From the NCBI GenBank assembly GCA_050084515.1, contig CM114275.1, forward strand, positions 744,001 through 808,000: a DNA stretch of 64,000 bases, written 5' to 3'. The notes beneath the pieces are model-generated. The model saw only the letters and a program-made list of their open reading frames with translations. It was not told the DNA's origin and ran no database searches. A program made the translations under genes and the position numbers. Source of the stretch: Blasia pusilla. Its lineage: Eukaryota > Marchantiophyta > Marchantiopsida > Blasiales. This document shows positions 10,223-23,490 of the stretch, one piece after another. Each line of letters begins with the position of its first letter. The first letter of the stretch is position 1.

Positions 10223-10527
10223 CTATGCTGGTCCAACTCCCAACGTCGCCAATCCCATGGTGAAAAATAACAGAGTGTGCCTCATCCTAGTGGCCACCTC
10301 CAACAACGTGGTTGACATTGGATCCACCCGAACCGACATAGGAGTCTTCTCTCCAACTCCTCGTGACGTCGAAGCACCTGTCCCACCTTTGGGTACTACC
10401 GGTCGTCAAGGCACCATCGACGGTGTATGAAGCTCCTCCAACAATGTGAATGACTAGGGAACCCTGGCCTGCTACCCATCGATCCCCTCATGTGGGTCAA
10501 TTTCAACCCCACCTCTCGATGGCTCGG

Positions 10528-11523
10528 TCACTCATGCAACACCCTGAGTCCCCCCGCAACAGCCTCAACATGAGCCGCACTACACAAAAATCTCATCCCC
10601 GCAGAATCCTCACCAGCATTGTGGTAAGATGTGGAGGCTGGCGCCACACTAGCTACTCTCAGCTTTGGGCTTGCTTGAAGCTGCATCATCTTCATGGCAA
10701 CAATCCTTTGCTCCAATTGATCGACGCTTCTGTGGTACTGGTGCATGTCGGGGCACCTGTGGATTTACTCCTACTCGTCGAATCCCGCGAAAATCCCATG
10801 GTCATCACCTGCCCCTCACTCATGTTGAGCTCTACCCACTTAGACAACTCGAAGACCACCTTCAATGTGGGCTTCGCCGTGTGAAGCAACATTGCATCCC
10901 GAACTCTCCTCCGTAGCTCCTCATCCAGCACCCCGTACCAATATTGCACTCACTGCGCCTTAGTCATCCCATATGTGGCAACGAACAACCGTCACATGCG
11001 CGTGAACGCCTCCCTCAGACTCTCACCCAATCTTTGATGAAAATCCTAGAGACTCTTTAGCTTGTCGGTCCGCACGCCTTGGTAGCTCCTGCCCAATTGT
11101 CGGAAAAACTCCACTATACGAGTGAAACTCGGTGGTCCTCTATCACGAGAGGTCTCTACCACCTCACCACTCTCACCACTATCCTCTCCATCTAGTCCTT
11201 GGGCTGATGGTGAAGGTCTCTCCGCTCTCACTATCCCATCATACGCCTTGGCTACTAGTGACCACATACCCTAGAGCCCAATACACCCTCAATGCATCAA
11301 TCTATACAGAGTATAGAAATCGGAACTCCATGTAGTCATCCATCGACGAACCCTCCAAGTGCTGGAACAACCCCTTCCATGCCATAAAAGGGTCGAACTG
11401 CATAGGGGTCTGTATCTCTTGGAAGTCACACCACGTGTCAAACTCTTGGATGAAATCATCAAGATCTATGGTGCCTACCACACCCAAGAAACGACGCATG
11501 CCCCAATGGCCCATGTCGTCCAT
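10528..11523 (-). pseudogene. Family A gag of the deleted copy
   Basis: On the minus strand the gag reads from 11,523 (MDDMGHWGMRR, with WCDFQEIQTPMQFDPFMAWKG) through RTDKLKSL and LRRRVRDAMLLHTAKPTL to VELNMSEGQ near 10,810. It ends with VDQLEQRIVAMK and ASTSYHNAG at 10,740-10,630. The helical retrotransposon-gag pattern with a W-x-G motif followed by an L-R-R-x-V block is typical. The zinc knuckles seen in the plus copy are missing between 10,800 and 10,740. Stops interrupt it near 11,046 and 10,950. Confidence 0.7.
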
Positions 11524-11977
11524 CTCTCTCCACGTATCTCTGACTCACCAAGAGTCTCCCACACTCCTCACTAGCTCACCTACGCTAGTGGTAATCCTGT
11601 GACGACACACCCGGCCTTACGCACACTCGACACTCGGCTCACCATAAGCCTCCCGATTAACTCACCTAAGTCACAAACATACTCTTGGGTCATACACATG
11701 ACCCCTACTCGGGAATCGATGTATATCCACCAACATGCTACACATGAAAGGAGTCTACAATCCTCACCATCGCTACACCCATCTAACACCAACAACTACC
11801 CGATACCCAACACTTTCAATCAAACAAGATAAGTGTGGAAAAAGGGACTAAAATGGGTAACATGATCATGCCCTGCAATCTACGGCACCGTCAACATGCA
11901 CTCCCCCATGTGGTGCAACAACCTTTGCAACACGACACTCTCCTAAAACACATGTCGAACCTCCCATCAACAGATGG

Positions 11978-12980
11978 TGTCGCGACGCTCATGACTAAAT
12001 GAGTGCCAAAGCGGAACATCGAAACACTAGCGGGCTCACGCTAAGATGGTTTGCGCGTTGGAGTGGTCTCGAAGAAGAGACAAGAGTTGAGACGCAAGCA
12101 AGGATTCTCGTTTCATGTGTTGTGGTCACGATTGAGAAACCTGGACCAAACGCGGATCAAGACTTGAGAGGAGTCAAGTCTAGGAAGTGGGTTGCCAAAG
12201 GAAGGAATCCAGATTTGGGACGCCACTAGCATTTGACAGTTTCCGACTATATTTATGGCCATAACTTTTAGTTCCAAGATGCATTTGGGACGAATAAGAA
12301 TGCATTGGACAGCTTATGAAAAGTCGGTTCAAATGCACTAAAGATCTCCGCAAACACACAAGTAGCAACTGAGAAAAAACCCGAAAACGATTGTAAGTAG
12401 AGTCGGGTTGAGGGCCACAATGAAGGGCCCGACCATCCTTTTCCAAAGGTAAGGGGTGTTTGGAGATCCCCATAAGTACTAGTAAGGGGGAAGGTCTCCA
12501 AGGGTGCTTGGGACTCGAACCCCACTTTGGGTGCCACGGGGCGGCTCAAGGGCATGGAACGGATCAAGAGTTTGGAGTTGGGCTTGAAAACCTGAACCAA
12601 GTCTATTGAGTCGATTTTAGAGATCCCTCTTGGATTCCAACCCGCGACTCAATTACTTGGGTCTCGGTTAGGAACTCGCACGAGGTCCGTTGAACATTTG
12701 GAACTGCTAGGCGCGCAAGTGCTATTTTAGGCTCTTGGACCAACCAGAAAGTCTGTTCCAAGTCTTGAAGGACTTGCCGTGTTTGGAACCTAGAAAGTAA
12801 GGAGGGTTGAGCTTGATGAGACGCCAAGTAGAATACTTGGTGGGTTGGATGAACGATTGACCCAAACCCGACTAACGAGAGTGCGTGTTTGGGTGCAGGT
12901 TGGTGATGAGAGCGTGTCCTACCGAACGTACGCTTCCGCAATACTAAAGATAGACGTTCAAGGAGAGTAGGCACACGACA
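11978..12980 (+). mobile_element. Family B 5' LTR
   Basis: The repeat begins TGTCGCGACGCTCATGAC and ends gcacacgaca, so it has TG...CA ends and is 1,003 bp. It aligns over its length with 1-849 and with the inverted copy at 17,830-18,787. A primer binding site follows two bases later, so it is a 5' LTR of a plus-strand family B element. Confidence 0.87.
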
Positions 12981-12982
12981 AG

Positions 12983-12994
12983 TGGTATCAGAGT
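12983..12994 (+). other. Primer binding site, initiator tRNA-Met type
   Basis: The sequence tggtatcagagt directly after the LTR differs by one base from tggtatcagagc, the usual complement of the 3' end of plant initiator tRNA-Met that primes many plant LTR elements. The inverted copy has tggtatcgaac in the same place (complement of 17,817-17,827). Confidence 0.8.
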
Positions 12995-13123
12995 AAATCC
13001 TTGGTGAGCCAGAACTTGGGGTTGTGGGATCAACCGGACGCTTGGGAAAACTCAAGGTAGCGGCTAGGCCCAGACGCTCGAGGAGGGATGCAAGAAACAA
13101 GGAGGAGATCTGAGTGAGGAGGC

Positions 13124-13974
13124 TTGAAGATGGCGATCGAGGGAGAAGAACCCAAGAAGCGCCGAATCAAGCGACGTGAACCAAGAGTCGAACCAATGCT
13201 AGACCGTGATGCATTGGAGGAGACGGAGACTCCCGAAGAGCTGAAGGCCAGACATGAGGATGTTCCAGAGGGGAATTCTTCCGCGGGGCCATCGGCTCCA
13301 AACTCAAGGGAACCGACTTAGTCAAGTTAGACGTTGGACTTGTTGAAGTTGTTGGTAGAGCAGATGTCCCAGAAAAGCAAGCGGATTGTAGAGTCAGAGC
13401 CAGACCAAATTCCGGGTGGTGGCAAAAAGCTCTGCAAGACAAACCTGCCACGCCATTTACTAGGATGGGGCGTTCTCGAAAAGTAAAGGATTTCCTTACA
13501 GAATTGGAATTGTACTTCGAGACGCAGAGGGCAGCTGAGCAGGACAAGGTGACGGTAACCGTTACTTTCCTAAAGGATCATGCGCTGCAATGGTGGATAA
13601 CTCAACGAGAGGAATATCTGGCTGGTGAGTCACCTTTGAGTTGGGAGGAGTTTAAGATGTTGATTGGTGACCGATTCACTCCGGAGTACCAAGGGTTGCG
13701 CGACACGGTGGAATGCGTGCAGATGCGGAAGAGTGGTTCCTTAAGCGCGTATGTGAGGGAGTTTAGTGCAAAACTGACTTCTCTGCCTAAAATGGATGAG
13801 CACGTAAAGAAGTCTATCTTCATTAGCGGACTCAAGCCGAGCGTTGAAAAGGCCTTGTACCGAATGCCGGCGTTTTCAGATACCTGCGCGGACCTTTTGA
13901 AGCCAGTGGAGCGGATTGGGGACAATGAAGTCCAAACCCAGAAGCCCTTTGAGCCAAAAAGTTTTTCAAACTAA
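13124..13974 (+). pseudogene. Family B gag (truncated chromovirus copy)
   Basis: A basic, acidic-flanked leader starts at an ATG (13,130: MAIEGEEPKKRRIKRREPR) and stops at 13,319-13,321. The retrotransposon gag domain follows in another frame from 13,465: VKDFLTELELYFETQ, HALQWWITQREEY, WEEFKMLIGDRFTPEYQ, MRKSGSLSAYVREFSAKL and ISGLKPSVEKALY. These are the standard Retrotrans_gag landmarks. The frame closes at 13,974 without zinc knuckle or protease, and chromovirus sequence on the opposite strand follows. Its best match in the window is the minus-strand gag at 16,960-17,828. Confidence 0.85.
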
Positions 13975-14460
13975 TCTAAACTATCAAAATAATCTAACTA
14001 AGTCTACAACCTAACACTTCACTCACTATTTGTAAACAACCGCCTGTCTACCTAGCCAACTCGTACTACTTTTGGGTCACTCGTATTCCACTTAGGCACG
14101 TCACTAAGTTCACTCATGCAACATGAATGAGATCATCACAAACCCCAAGACAGACTAATCTGCCCCGCCGACGTTAGGGCGAGCCCAAATGCTAGTACTT
14201 CAACACTCGGTCCTGATCTAGATGCCTTATCTGAATACAAGCTCTCACCTCAAATACTCATTATTTGGTCTCCTTGACTTACATCCTAAGCATATGAAGA
14301 ACTACTCATTGCCATGCACTACCAAACTCAAAATTACAATACAAGCATCGAATCTCCAAATCCATGTCTTCTTTATTGCAACAACTAAACATTTCTAGTT
14401 ACAACGGGTTATCGGCCCAAGCTTTCCGGTCACAAGTTATGTCCATTGCTTCACCATGTA
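13975..14460. other. Junction and 3' untranslated stretch of family B, no gene
   Basis: The 486 bp between the plus-strand gag and the minus-strand chromodomain carry no readable frame and no LTR. The most likely reading is the 3' untranslated part of the minus-strand element up to a breakpoint near 13,975. The expected 3' LTR of that element is absent. Confidence 0.5.
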
Positions 14461-14940
14461 CTAACGCATGTGCCTTTCTTGCATCCATTTGAAGTCACGC
14501 AATGCTTCTTGCGCATGTTCAAGACCCGCCTCCGCAATCCAAGTTGCCTCTTTCACATGGTAGCCTTTCCACTTGACCAAGTACTCGTACTTGGTGTCTC
14601 TACGTCTGGATCGCAGAATGGTCTCAACCTCAAACTCTAGTTCCTCATTTCTGATGACCGGTTGTGGTCTCAACATCATCCTTTGCTCCGGACGTACATC
14701 GTCTTGAAGACACTTCTTCAATAATGACACATGGAAAGTTGGGTGAATCTTGAACTCGTTTGGCACTTCCAATGCGTATACATCCTCAATCGGCTTTGCC
14801 TTGATCACATACGGTCCAACATACTTGGCTGACAATTTCGCGGAAAATTCCATCAGAAGAGTGAGATTCTTTCCACTCAACCACACTTGTTCCCCAACTT
14901 GGAAACTCACTTGGCACCGACTTTTGTTAGCATGCTTCAC
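14461..14940 (-). pseudogene. Integrase C-terminal part and chromodomain of family B
   Basis: The open frame begins KHANKSRCQVSFQVGEQVWL, has the linker KLSAKYVGPYVI...YALEVPNEFKIHPTFHVSLLKKC and ends in a chromodomain: YLVKWKGYHVKEATW near 14,590-14,545. The aromatic residues Y, W and W of the methyl-lysine cage are in place. In chromoviruses this module directs integration to heterochromatin carrying methylated H3K9, which is family knowledge. The frame itself is intact over 159 codons. Confidence 0.92.
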
Positions 14941-14985
14941 GTACCTTAGTTGAGCCTTGGCGAGACTTTTCCTCGCTCGCTCTTG

Positions 14986-15610
14986 TCATTCCTGCATTTC
15001 CACTAACAAACATTCCGCCCTTGTTTGACGAGTGTGTTCCGATGTAGCGCCCCTCGAAAGAGCTAAGTCAAGAGGCCCTTCTGGTTCTCTTTGATACGCC
15101 AGAAGAAACGGAGATTCTCCGGTTGCAGAATGCCTAGTCGAGTTGTAACAATACTCAGCCATACTTAACCACTTGGCCCAATCTCTTTGGTCTGAACTCA
15201 CGTAATTCCATAAGTATTGGTTTACGACCGAGTTTGATTTTTCCATTTGCCCATCCGTTTGAGGATGGAAGGCCGTACTAAAGCTGAGTTTGGTCAGGAA
15301 CCTCATGAATAGATGTTTCCAAAAGGCACTGGCTCCTAGGAAATCCGTGAGCTTGCCACCAACCATCCAAGAACAGTCGGGAAGTTGTGTAGGCCGTCGC
15401 AGACTCTCTCATCAGCATAAACCTCCCCAACTTGCTAAACCGATCAACTATCACAAGTATAGCGTTGTATCCCTCACATTTCGGAATACTTGTAATGAAA
15501 TCCATGCTAATGCTTTGCAAGGGTCCCTCCGGGATTGGCAAAGGATGAAGTAAGCCTTGTTTTTTCGCAAACGAAACGCGCTTCGCCTGACAGGTCACGC
15601 AGGTTTTCAC
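14986..15610 (-). pseudogene. Integrase of family B, minus strand
   Basis: The piece at 15,610-15,278 has CVTCQAKRVSFAKKQGLLHPLP, then SMDFITSIPK (first catalytic Asp) and NAILVIVDRFSKLGRF. The next piece (15,366-14,986) shows KLSFSTAFHPQTDGQMEKSN with the catalytic Glu and then WAKWLSMAEYCYNSTRHSATG. The second catalytic Asp lies in the disturbed stretch between the pieces. The last domain continues at 14,940. Confidence 0.88.
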
Positions 15611-15619
15611 ATATTGAGC

Positions 15620-16377
15620 AACATCTTACTTCATGTTGGGCCAGAAGAACCTTTTGGCCAAAAAAGCAAGAGTGGATTTCTCCCCTTTGTGTCCTGCCAA
15701 AGTTCCATCATGACATTCCAAAAACACCTTGGTCCGTAGCTTGCCTTGGCCTACATACCCAAGAACTTGATCTTCGTCAAACCGAACTCACTCTTATCTG
15801 CATTCGCATACAACTTGTTCGCCCTAAGTTTCTCAAACACTGTCTTCAAATGTCGAGCGTGCTCCTCTAGTGTTTTTGAATAGATGAGTATGTCATCAAT
15901 ATAGATGATCACAAACCCATCCGTCTCCTTATGAAAGATGGAGTTCGTCAAAGTGGTGAACGTCGGAGGCGCATTACAAAGACCAAAAGGCATAACCACA
16001 AACTCGAACGAACCCTATCTCGTTCTACACGCAGTCTTCTCTACATCCGCTTCGGCAATCCGAATCTGATAATATCATGATTTCAGGTCAATCCGGATGA
16101 AATACTTGGCACCCGACAATCGATCAAAGAGGTCATCCATCCTTGGTAGAGGATAGTTGTTCCTTACCATTACTTTATTCAGCGTGCGGTAATCAATACA
16201 GAGTCTCAACTTCCCATCCTTCTTCTTCACAAAGAGGACGGGTGCCCCATAAGGTGACTTACTCGTTCGGATGTAACCCCTCTCTAGGAGTTCACCCAAC
16301 TGTTTCTTCAACTCAGCAAGTTCCTCTTGATTCAACCTATATGGTGCTTTTGAAGGTGGTTGAGATCCGGGTATCAC
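15620..16377 (-). pseudogene. Reverse transcriptase of family B, minus strand
   Basis: The piece 16,377-16,075 contains [40 protein letters not shown] and [21 protein letters not shown]. The piece 15,999-15,751 carries MPFGLCNAPPTFTTL and the catalytic IIYIDDILIYSKT. The central stretch 16,000-16,075 and the RNase H part down to about 15,620 are disturbed. A closely related copy supplied the integrase fragment at 18,969. Confidence 0.9.
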
Positions 16378-16952
16378 CTCAATCTTATGATCAAATGTGG
16401 TGGCAACTCGGTCGGAAGCTCCTTAGTCAACACATCTCCAAATTCTTTCACAACTCTCTTGAGTGTTTCAGGGATTCCCCTTGAAGCTGAGTTCTGATCT
16501 CTGCATCTCGCGCTTGCATCATCCTCTACTTGTCTCATCAAGAAATGGAATCCTTCCTCCAACTCGGTCAAACTCGTCCTCGTAATGGCGTTCACCAACT
16601 CCGTCTTCCTAGGAACCTCGCGAACCAATCTGACGTCCGTCCGTTTTCCGTTAACCAAGACGCTCAACCTCAAATGTCTTTGCCTCAGTTCCACCTCATA
16701 TGCATCCAAGAACGTGTTCCCCAAGACTCCGTCGATACCGTCCATGTCGCAAACTGTGAAATTCTCCTTCAACTCAAATACTCCGTATCCCACAACTAGC
16801 CCTAAAACTAGATCTGAAGTCTGGTGGGACTTGCCTCTCGCGAATCCTACCCTAATGGGTTCATCCGCCTTGGTGGTTGGCAATCCCAACATTTTCACGA
16901 TTCTCGGACTCAAGAATGAGTGCAAAGCACCTATATCAACGAGCAACATCAC
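16374..16952 (-). pseudogene. Aspartic protease of family B, minus strand
   Basis: The frame opens MMLLVDIGALHSFLSPRIVKML, where D-I-G-A is the changed active site (normally D-S-G-A), followed by a flap-like VGYGVFELKENFTV and the second conserved block GIDGVLGNTFLDAY. The tail leads into the RT start ([17 protein letters not shown]). The Ser-to-Ile change next to the catalytic Asp suggests loss of function. The protease would cut the Gag-Pol polyprotein. Confidence 0.8.
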
Positions 16953-16959
16953 ATCGCGA

Positions 16960-17828
16960 TTAGCGATCCTGGATCCTAGGTAAACCCAATTCTGCTTGTC
17001 TCAGAAGATCCGCGCATGTCTCTGGGATAGGAGGCATACAAAAGAGGGCCTTTTCGGCACTCGGTTTGAGTCCACTTAGGAAAATCACCTTTTTCGTATG
17101 TTCATCCGTGGAAAGTGCACTCATGAGTGCACTAAAATCTCGCACATAAGCGCCAAGGGATCCGCTCTAGCGCAACCTCACAACCTCCATGCCATCGCGA
17201 TACTCCTGATATTGTGTAGTGAATCGGTTCCCAATCAACTCCTTGAAATCTTCCCAACTCAACGTTTTCCCACGGCCTAGATGTTCTTTACGGTGAGCCG
17301 TCCACCAATGGAGAGCGTGATCCTTAAAAATGTGTCTGATTACTTTGTCTTGTTTGTATGCCTTTGTGCTTGAAATAAAGTTTGAGTTCCGTTAGAAACT
17401 TGCTCACTTTCCGAGAACGCCCCATTCTTGTGAATGGCGTTGGCAAATTTGTCTTACAAAGCTTCTTGCCGGAACAAGAGGCTCCATTTGACTTGAATTC
17501 CAATATCACCTTGCTCTGTTCGGCCATTTGGTCCGCCATCACCTTCATCAATCCCATCATTTGGATATAAAAGGCGGGATCGTTTAAGTTTGGAACCAAG
17601 GTCCCCGGAAAGATTTTTGGTTGGAAGGACTCCGCACTTTGGGAGTGCAAATTCCCACCTCTGGCTCGGTCCGTCATTGAATTTGGCGGTTTCCTCGGTT
17701 CGCCTTTTGGTCGCCATCTCGAGTCTTCGCTTTCTCATATCTCCTCCTCGCCTCTTGCGTTCCTCCTCGGCGTTGCGGTCTTTCAACGATCCCAAGTTCA
17801 TGCTCATCAAGGATAAGTTCGATACCAC
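16960..17828 (-). pseudogene. Gag of family B, minus strand, several frames
   Basis: Pieces at 17,828-17,454 and 17,677-17,324 contain the leader and KKLCKTNLPTPFTRMGRSRKVSKFLTELKLYFK, nearly the same as the plus-strand copy at 13,420-13,520. The piece 17,145-16,960 has MRDFSALMSALSTDE and LSGLKPSAEKALF, matching the end of the other gag. The copy has at least two frameshifts. Confidence 0.8.
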
Positions 17829-17829
17829 G

Positions 17830-18787
17830 TGTTGTGCGCCTACTCTCCTTGAACGTTAATCCGTGCGTTCAATAGGTCACGCTCTTTGACTTGCATCCAA
17901 ACAACTCTAGGTGGTCTTGATCAATCAGCGGGCTAACTTTCCGAGTTCTCGTCTCGGACTCTCATGAGCTCAACCTTCCTAGCGGTTTACAACACGGGAA
18001 AATCTCGGAAGCCTTGGGACAACCGGTCGGTTCGGGAACATGAAACGGCGTCTGGCGTTCCAAGCGTCCGATGGACATCAATGAGTTCCTCACAAGACTC
18101 CAAGTGAATTCGGGTTTTGCACAAAGTCTACTCCCTTGGATGGAGGTTTGTTTGAGTTCCAACGCCAAACTCCGTTCCATCCTGTGCCTCTGAAATGCCG
18201 TTTGGCGCCCAAAGTGGGGATTCATGTTCCGAGACATCTCGGAGAGACTCCTCCCTTACTAGTACTTTTGGGGATCTCCAGGGGCCCCCTACATTTAGGG
18301 AAAGACACCCGGGCCTCTCCAATTGGCCCTCAAACCGATTGCTCTCTCAATCATTTTTGGCCAATATCTCAGCCTGTACTTATGCGTTTTTTGAGATCCT
18401 TAGTGCGTTAGAAGCATCTCAAGATCCTCTTTCCAACGCGCTCTTACTTGTCCTGAATGAATCTTGGAGCTCAACGTTATGGTCCTAAACATAGTCAGAT
18501 TCTCCCAAACGCTAGTCGTGTTCCAAACTGGTTCTCACCTCTTTGGAAACAAACCTCCCAAGACTCAACTCATCTCAAGTCTTGGCTCGCATTTGGTCTA
18601 GGTTTCCTGGTCGCGACCACTAATGCATGAAACGCACAACTCTGTTCCGCATTTTGTCTCTTAGACTTTTCCAAAAGACCTTTCCAAACGCCTCTCCAAA
18701 TTGCAAACCTCGCAACGTGAGTTCACTTGAGTTATGATGTTTCGCTTGGCGCCTATTTGGTGTTGTTTGGTTATGAGGGTAGCGACA
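17830..18787 (-). mobile_element. Family B 5' LTR, minus strand
   Basis: The complement starts TGTCGCTACCCTCATAACC at 18,787 and ends gcgcacaaca at 17,830 (958 bp). It mirrors the LTR at 11,978-12,980. A primer binding site (complement of 17,817-17,827) follows two bases inside. The right end interrupts another family B copy, whose integrase goes on at 18,969. Confidence 0.87.
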
Positions 18788-20039
<1,252 letters not shown>

Positions 20040-20040
20040 G

Positions 20041-20400
20041 GGATCTAGGAATGAGCTCTTGTGAATTAAGACATATTGAGCTCAATTCGCTCAAATAACT
20101 TGAAGACCAACTTCAATACCGGCTCCTTGGTGTGTAGCAACATGGCATGACAAACTCTTCTTCGTAATTCTTGGTCTATAATCCCATACTAATATTGAAT
20201 TTCATATACGTCTGTCATTCCATAAGTAACAAGTATCAGCCATCGCATGTGTACAAATAGTTCTTATAGACTCTCACATGATCTCCACCCAAAATCTTAT
20301 AGATTGTTTAGCTGGTTGGTCTACATGTCCTAGTAGTTCCTATCTAACTCTTGAAATAACTACAATGTCATTCTAAAATTAGGTAGTGACTAAAATTGAG
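20041..20400 (-). pseudogene. Family A gag fragment
   Basis: Read on the minus strand, this aligns at base level with the gag of the deleted family A copy at about 10,830-11,100. Shared blocks include cttgaagaccaacttcaat against ctcgaagaccaccttcaat, the gtgtgtagcaacat block, ccatactaatattg against cgtaccaatattg, and the ggttggtctacatg...tagttcctatc block. It begins two bases after the CT repeat, so the repeat marks a junction between the two retroelement families. Confidence 0.7.
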
Positions 20401-23393
20401 AGAGATAATATCAGATTTTAAAAAAAGACACATGATATGATATTAGCAAGAAGATTTATAAACCCTTAATATTAAAAAAATAGAAGATTTCATATCATCT
20501 CTCATATTGTGAGCATATTTGGAATCTATGATGGAAATGCATATGAAATCTAATATAACAAATCAACGAGAAAATTAAGAAAATACACCTGATAAGAGAA
20601 AAAGATTGAAAGAGTGATTTCATAGTAAAGAAATGTGGAAGCCTTATGGAAAGGACATTCATAATAAATGATTTATTTTTTTATAAAGGTATGAAAGAGA
20701 CGTAACCCTCAACATAAGAGAGACAAGAGACGATGGTATCTTGGTTGCACAACAAGCTATCTTGCCTATTTCTTTTGGGAGGGTGGGGCTTTCCTTCATA
20801 GTCGCATTTGCTCCAACAATCTTTTTTGGGAGTTGGGCTTTGGTTGGGCCGATTATAACTTTAATTTTTCTCCAAGGAGATGCATCTATCTTGATAGATC
20901 ATGTCACCCATGTAGACGAGGGAGATCTATTATTCCAACAAAATTTAAGGTCTACCCAAGCTCTCTTCCTCTTGCTACACAAGTCACTCTTCCCCCTTTC
21001 AATCAATTGATTATGAAAGGGCTTCAATGGCTTCAAGAGCATATCTTCGAGAATTTGCATCAAATCAAAATTTCCACCATTCTCGCTAAGGTAAACACTA
21101 GCATTTATTCATCGAGCTCATCTACAATTATGTATACATATAGAGCGGGAGCAGGGCTTATTGCAAATTCTCTTATTCTTCCATTTTTTCTGCCATGAAG
21201 TATATTCTTGACAACTTTACAATTACGCCTTGGATTTCCTCATTCTTCTCTACTAGGTGTGCCAAATTATGTATGCAAGGAACCCATTGATGCAAAGGGT
21301 ATCCATATTCTCTGATGTGCTCATGGTGGAGAGAAAAAGGCCATGCATGATATGATTATAGGATCGATAACATCAATGGCTTGTATTGCAAGGTATGCTA
21401 TTGGGCAAGAGCACTTGTATGTCCTACCTTCAACTACACAAGCAATCTCTTCTCGAAGAATTGATCTTGTGATGTCTTAAGGTAGATTTTAGATATTGGA
21501 TGATGTGGTGGTTGTTGATTCAACATATTTTGACTTAGTGTGTCGAGCGGACACAAACTTAAGGTTTTATGACCAACCACTAGTATTCTTGTCAGATTTT
21601 TTTCATGGTATTAATCATGTAGCTCGTAGAGTCGATGATTTTTTTTGGCTCGTTGTCATTTTCTATTTGCATTCCATTGTGTATTTCTTGACTCCTTCCT
21701 TTCTTAGGATGTTATTACCTTTCTTTGTCCTTTTTTGAAAATTTCTATTAGAATTAAATGGACATGATCTCATGAGAAACTTGGAAAATGCACATTTGCT
21801 AAATAAGAAGAAAGAGATAGACGTGAGAGATGAAAGACCTAATTAAAACATAAAAAGCACAATAGTAAGTAGAATGAAACTAAGTTGAATAAGTTTTCTT
21901 TTTTACCACATGGATAAGAACATAAGTAAAGGAAAGTTGTGAAATTGCTATGTGCAAGCAAAGAAAGAGTACACTCAACAAGACAAAGGGGTGGCGAATT
22001 GCCAACCAAATTGAGCCAAGAAATGCATGTGCGTCCGTTGCTAATGGACGGTGATTCATTTGCCTCTCTAGCAAGACCCTTTCTTAAAAATTCCCTCATT
22101 TCACACATAGATAGAGGGAACTAAACCTTATGCTTGCCTCGAATGAAGTTGGACAATTTACATACACATAAACTTTGACTTTTTCCGTTCTTACAAGTGT
22201 GCTTGTGGTACTGGTTATGACCTTGTAAGGTCCTCATCCATATACCTATGAAGATAATTAATGCAATGACGTTTTGCACGATTGTGGGAAAGTTGGACGA
22301 ACCTTTGGATGAAAGTTGGAGCAAGCGTTGGGGTCGAGGGGAAGTCAGAGCCGTGGGCAGAAGGTAATTTGGGGTTGTGGGAGTGAGGAAGAGCTAAGCA
22401 GAGCAAATAAAAGTAACCTAAGAGCAACATCATGGGTGAGATTTGATGTTTTTACTCCACTCTGCTTTGTCCCCATGTTTAGGATTAGCACACTCTCCCT
22501 CTCCATGTTGCATAAGACCTACATACGCCGTTTGCTTATGCCATTGAGGTTGGAATCGAGATCTATTTTGACATTAGTGAAATCACTCAGTAGGTCATCA
22601 AGGTATCTTACGAAGCCAATGCATTCGCATGGTAGAGTCGAAGGATCCCTCCACGTTACAAAGAACACTCTCGGTTGTAGTACAACTCCAAGTTCATAAT
22701 ACTTTGATGTCACGTTGAGGTGCTGCGATAGACGGTGGTCACGATTACATGTAGTGAAGCTGAGGGCCTCAGTTAGTGACTCGGTATGGAATAAACTTCT
22801 GGAAGATCTGATTGACATGATTATGGTTTACCTGCTTCATAGCCTCCTCTGGATGCAGCCCATTTGCAAGAATTGGTAGTTTTGTTAATCTCTTCTCACA
22901 TATATATGCTCTGAAACCATGGATTGACTTCTGATTACAATTTTGTTTCCCAAAGTTGCATAACATACCCATCCCTTGTTTGGATTTCTCTCGAAAAATG
23001 CGTGCTAGTTACGGGGGATGGCTCGCTCTGCTTAGGAATTTTTTTTCACCCTTGGTTGCATCTATTTGTGTGCAACTCAAATTGTATGGCAAAGTCTTGG
23101 CCAAGGTTCGGGGTGTAGGGATTGGTGGGATCCACATAGGTTACGATGGGCTACTAGCTCGCTCATGACAAAACCATGGAGATTTGAGAATGGTGCAACA
23201 TCACAACCCATCGTCTTATTTTACTTTCTTCCCGTGAATTTTATGTTGTCTGTGTCTCTCCTCTACTCGAGCACCATCTCCACTCCATCAAAGTGTCGTT
23301 ACTCTAGAAAGACGTTGCACATTCACATCTCCATCATAATTTTGATCTCTTGTTTCCCCGCCCAACGCTATAGTGACCATACCACATCGGATT

Positions 23394-23431
23394 TCTCTTA
23401 CACTCACTTGGGAGAGAGTGAGTGTAAGAGA
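23394..23431. repeat. Perfect 15-bp-arm hairpin
   Basis: Arms tctcttacactcact and agtgagtgtaagaga are exact reverse complements around an 8-base loop. It is the first of three such hairpins within 500 bp. Confidence 0.9.
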
Positions 23432-23459
23432 AGTACGCTATGGATTTTAAAAAGGCAGG

Positions 23460-23490
23460 ATGAGTAGGTGGTTTTGATCCACCTACTCAT
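23460..23490. repeat. Perfect 12-bp-arm hairpin
   Basis: Arms atgagtaggtgg and ccacctactcat enclose a 7-base loop. It lies 28 bp after the previous hairpin. Confidence 0.9.

Larger units (their letters stand above)
8366..11977 (-). mobile_element. Family A derivative lacking most of pol, minus strand
   Basis: On the minus strand this copy has a 5' region (from about 11,977), gag (11,523-10,528), the protease-like segment (10,222-9,514), a short remnant (9,443-9,112), a polypurine tract and an LTR. Between the protease-like segment and the LTR there is no room for methyltransferase, RT or integrase, and none is seen. It is therefore an internally deleted copy of the family seen at 850-8,169, with gag keeping long readable stretches. 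No 5' LTR was recognised; the family B LTR at 11,978 ends it. Confidence 0.7.
14461..17828 (-). mobile_element. Family B chromovirus body, minus strand (gag to chromodomain)
   Basis: Read on the minus strand from the LTR at 17,830: primer binding site, gag (17,828-16,960), aspartic protease, RT, integrase and a chromodomain ending at 14,461. This order with a C-terminal chromodomain defines chromoviruses of the Ty3/gypsy group. Frames change several times, so it is a decayed copy. Confidence 0.9.

Noticed and set aside
20741-21198. Two overlapping plus-strand frames with hydrophobic stretches as a membrane protein gene
   Set aside because: Neither frame gives a known motif and both lie in AT-rich repeat-like DNA.
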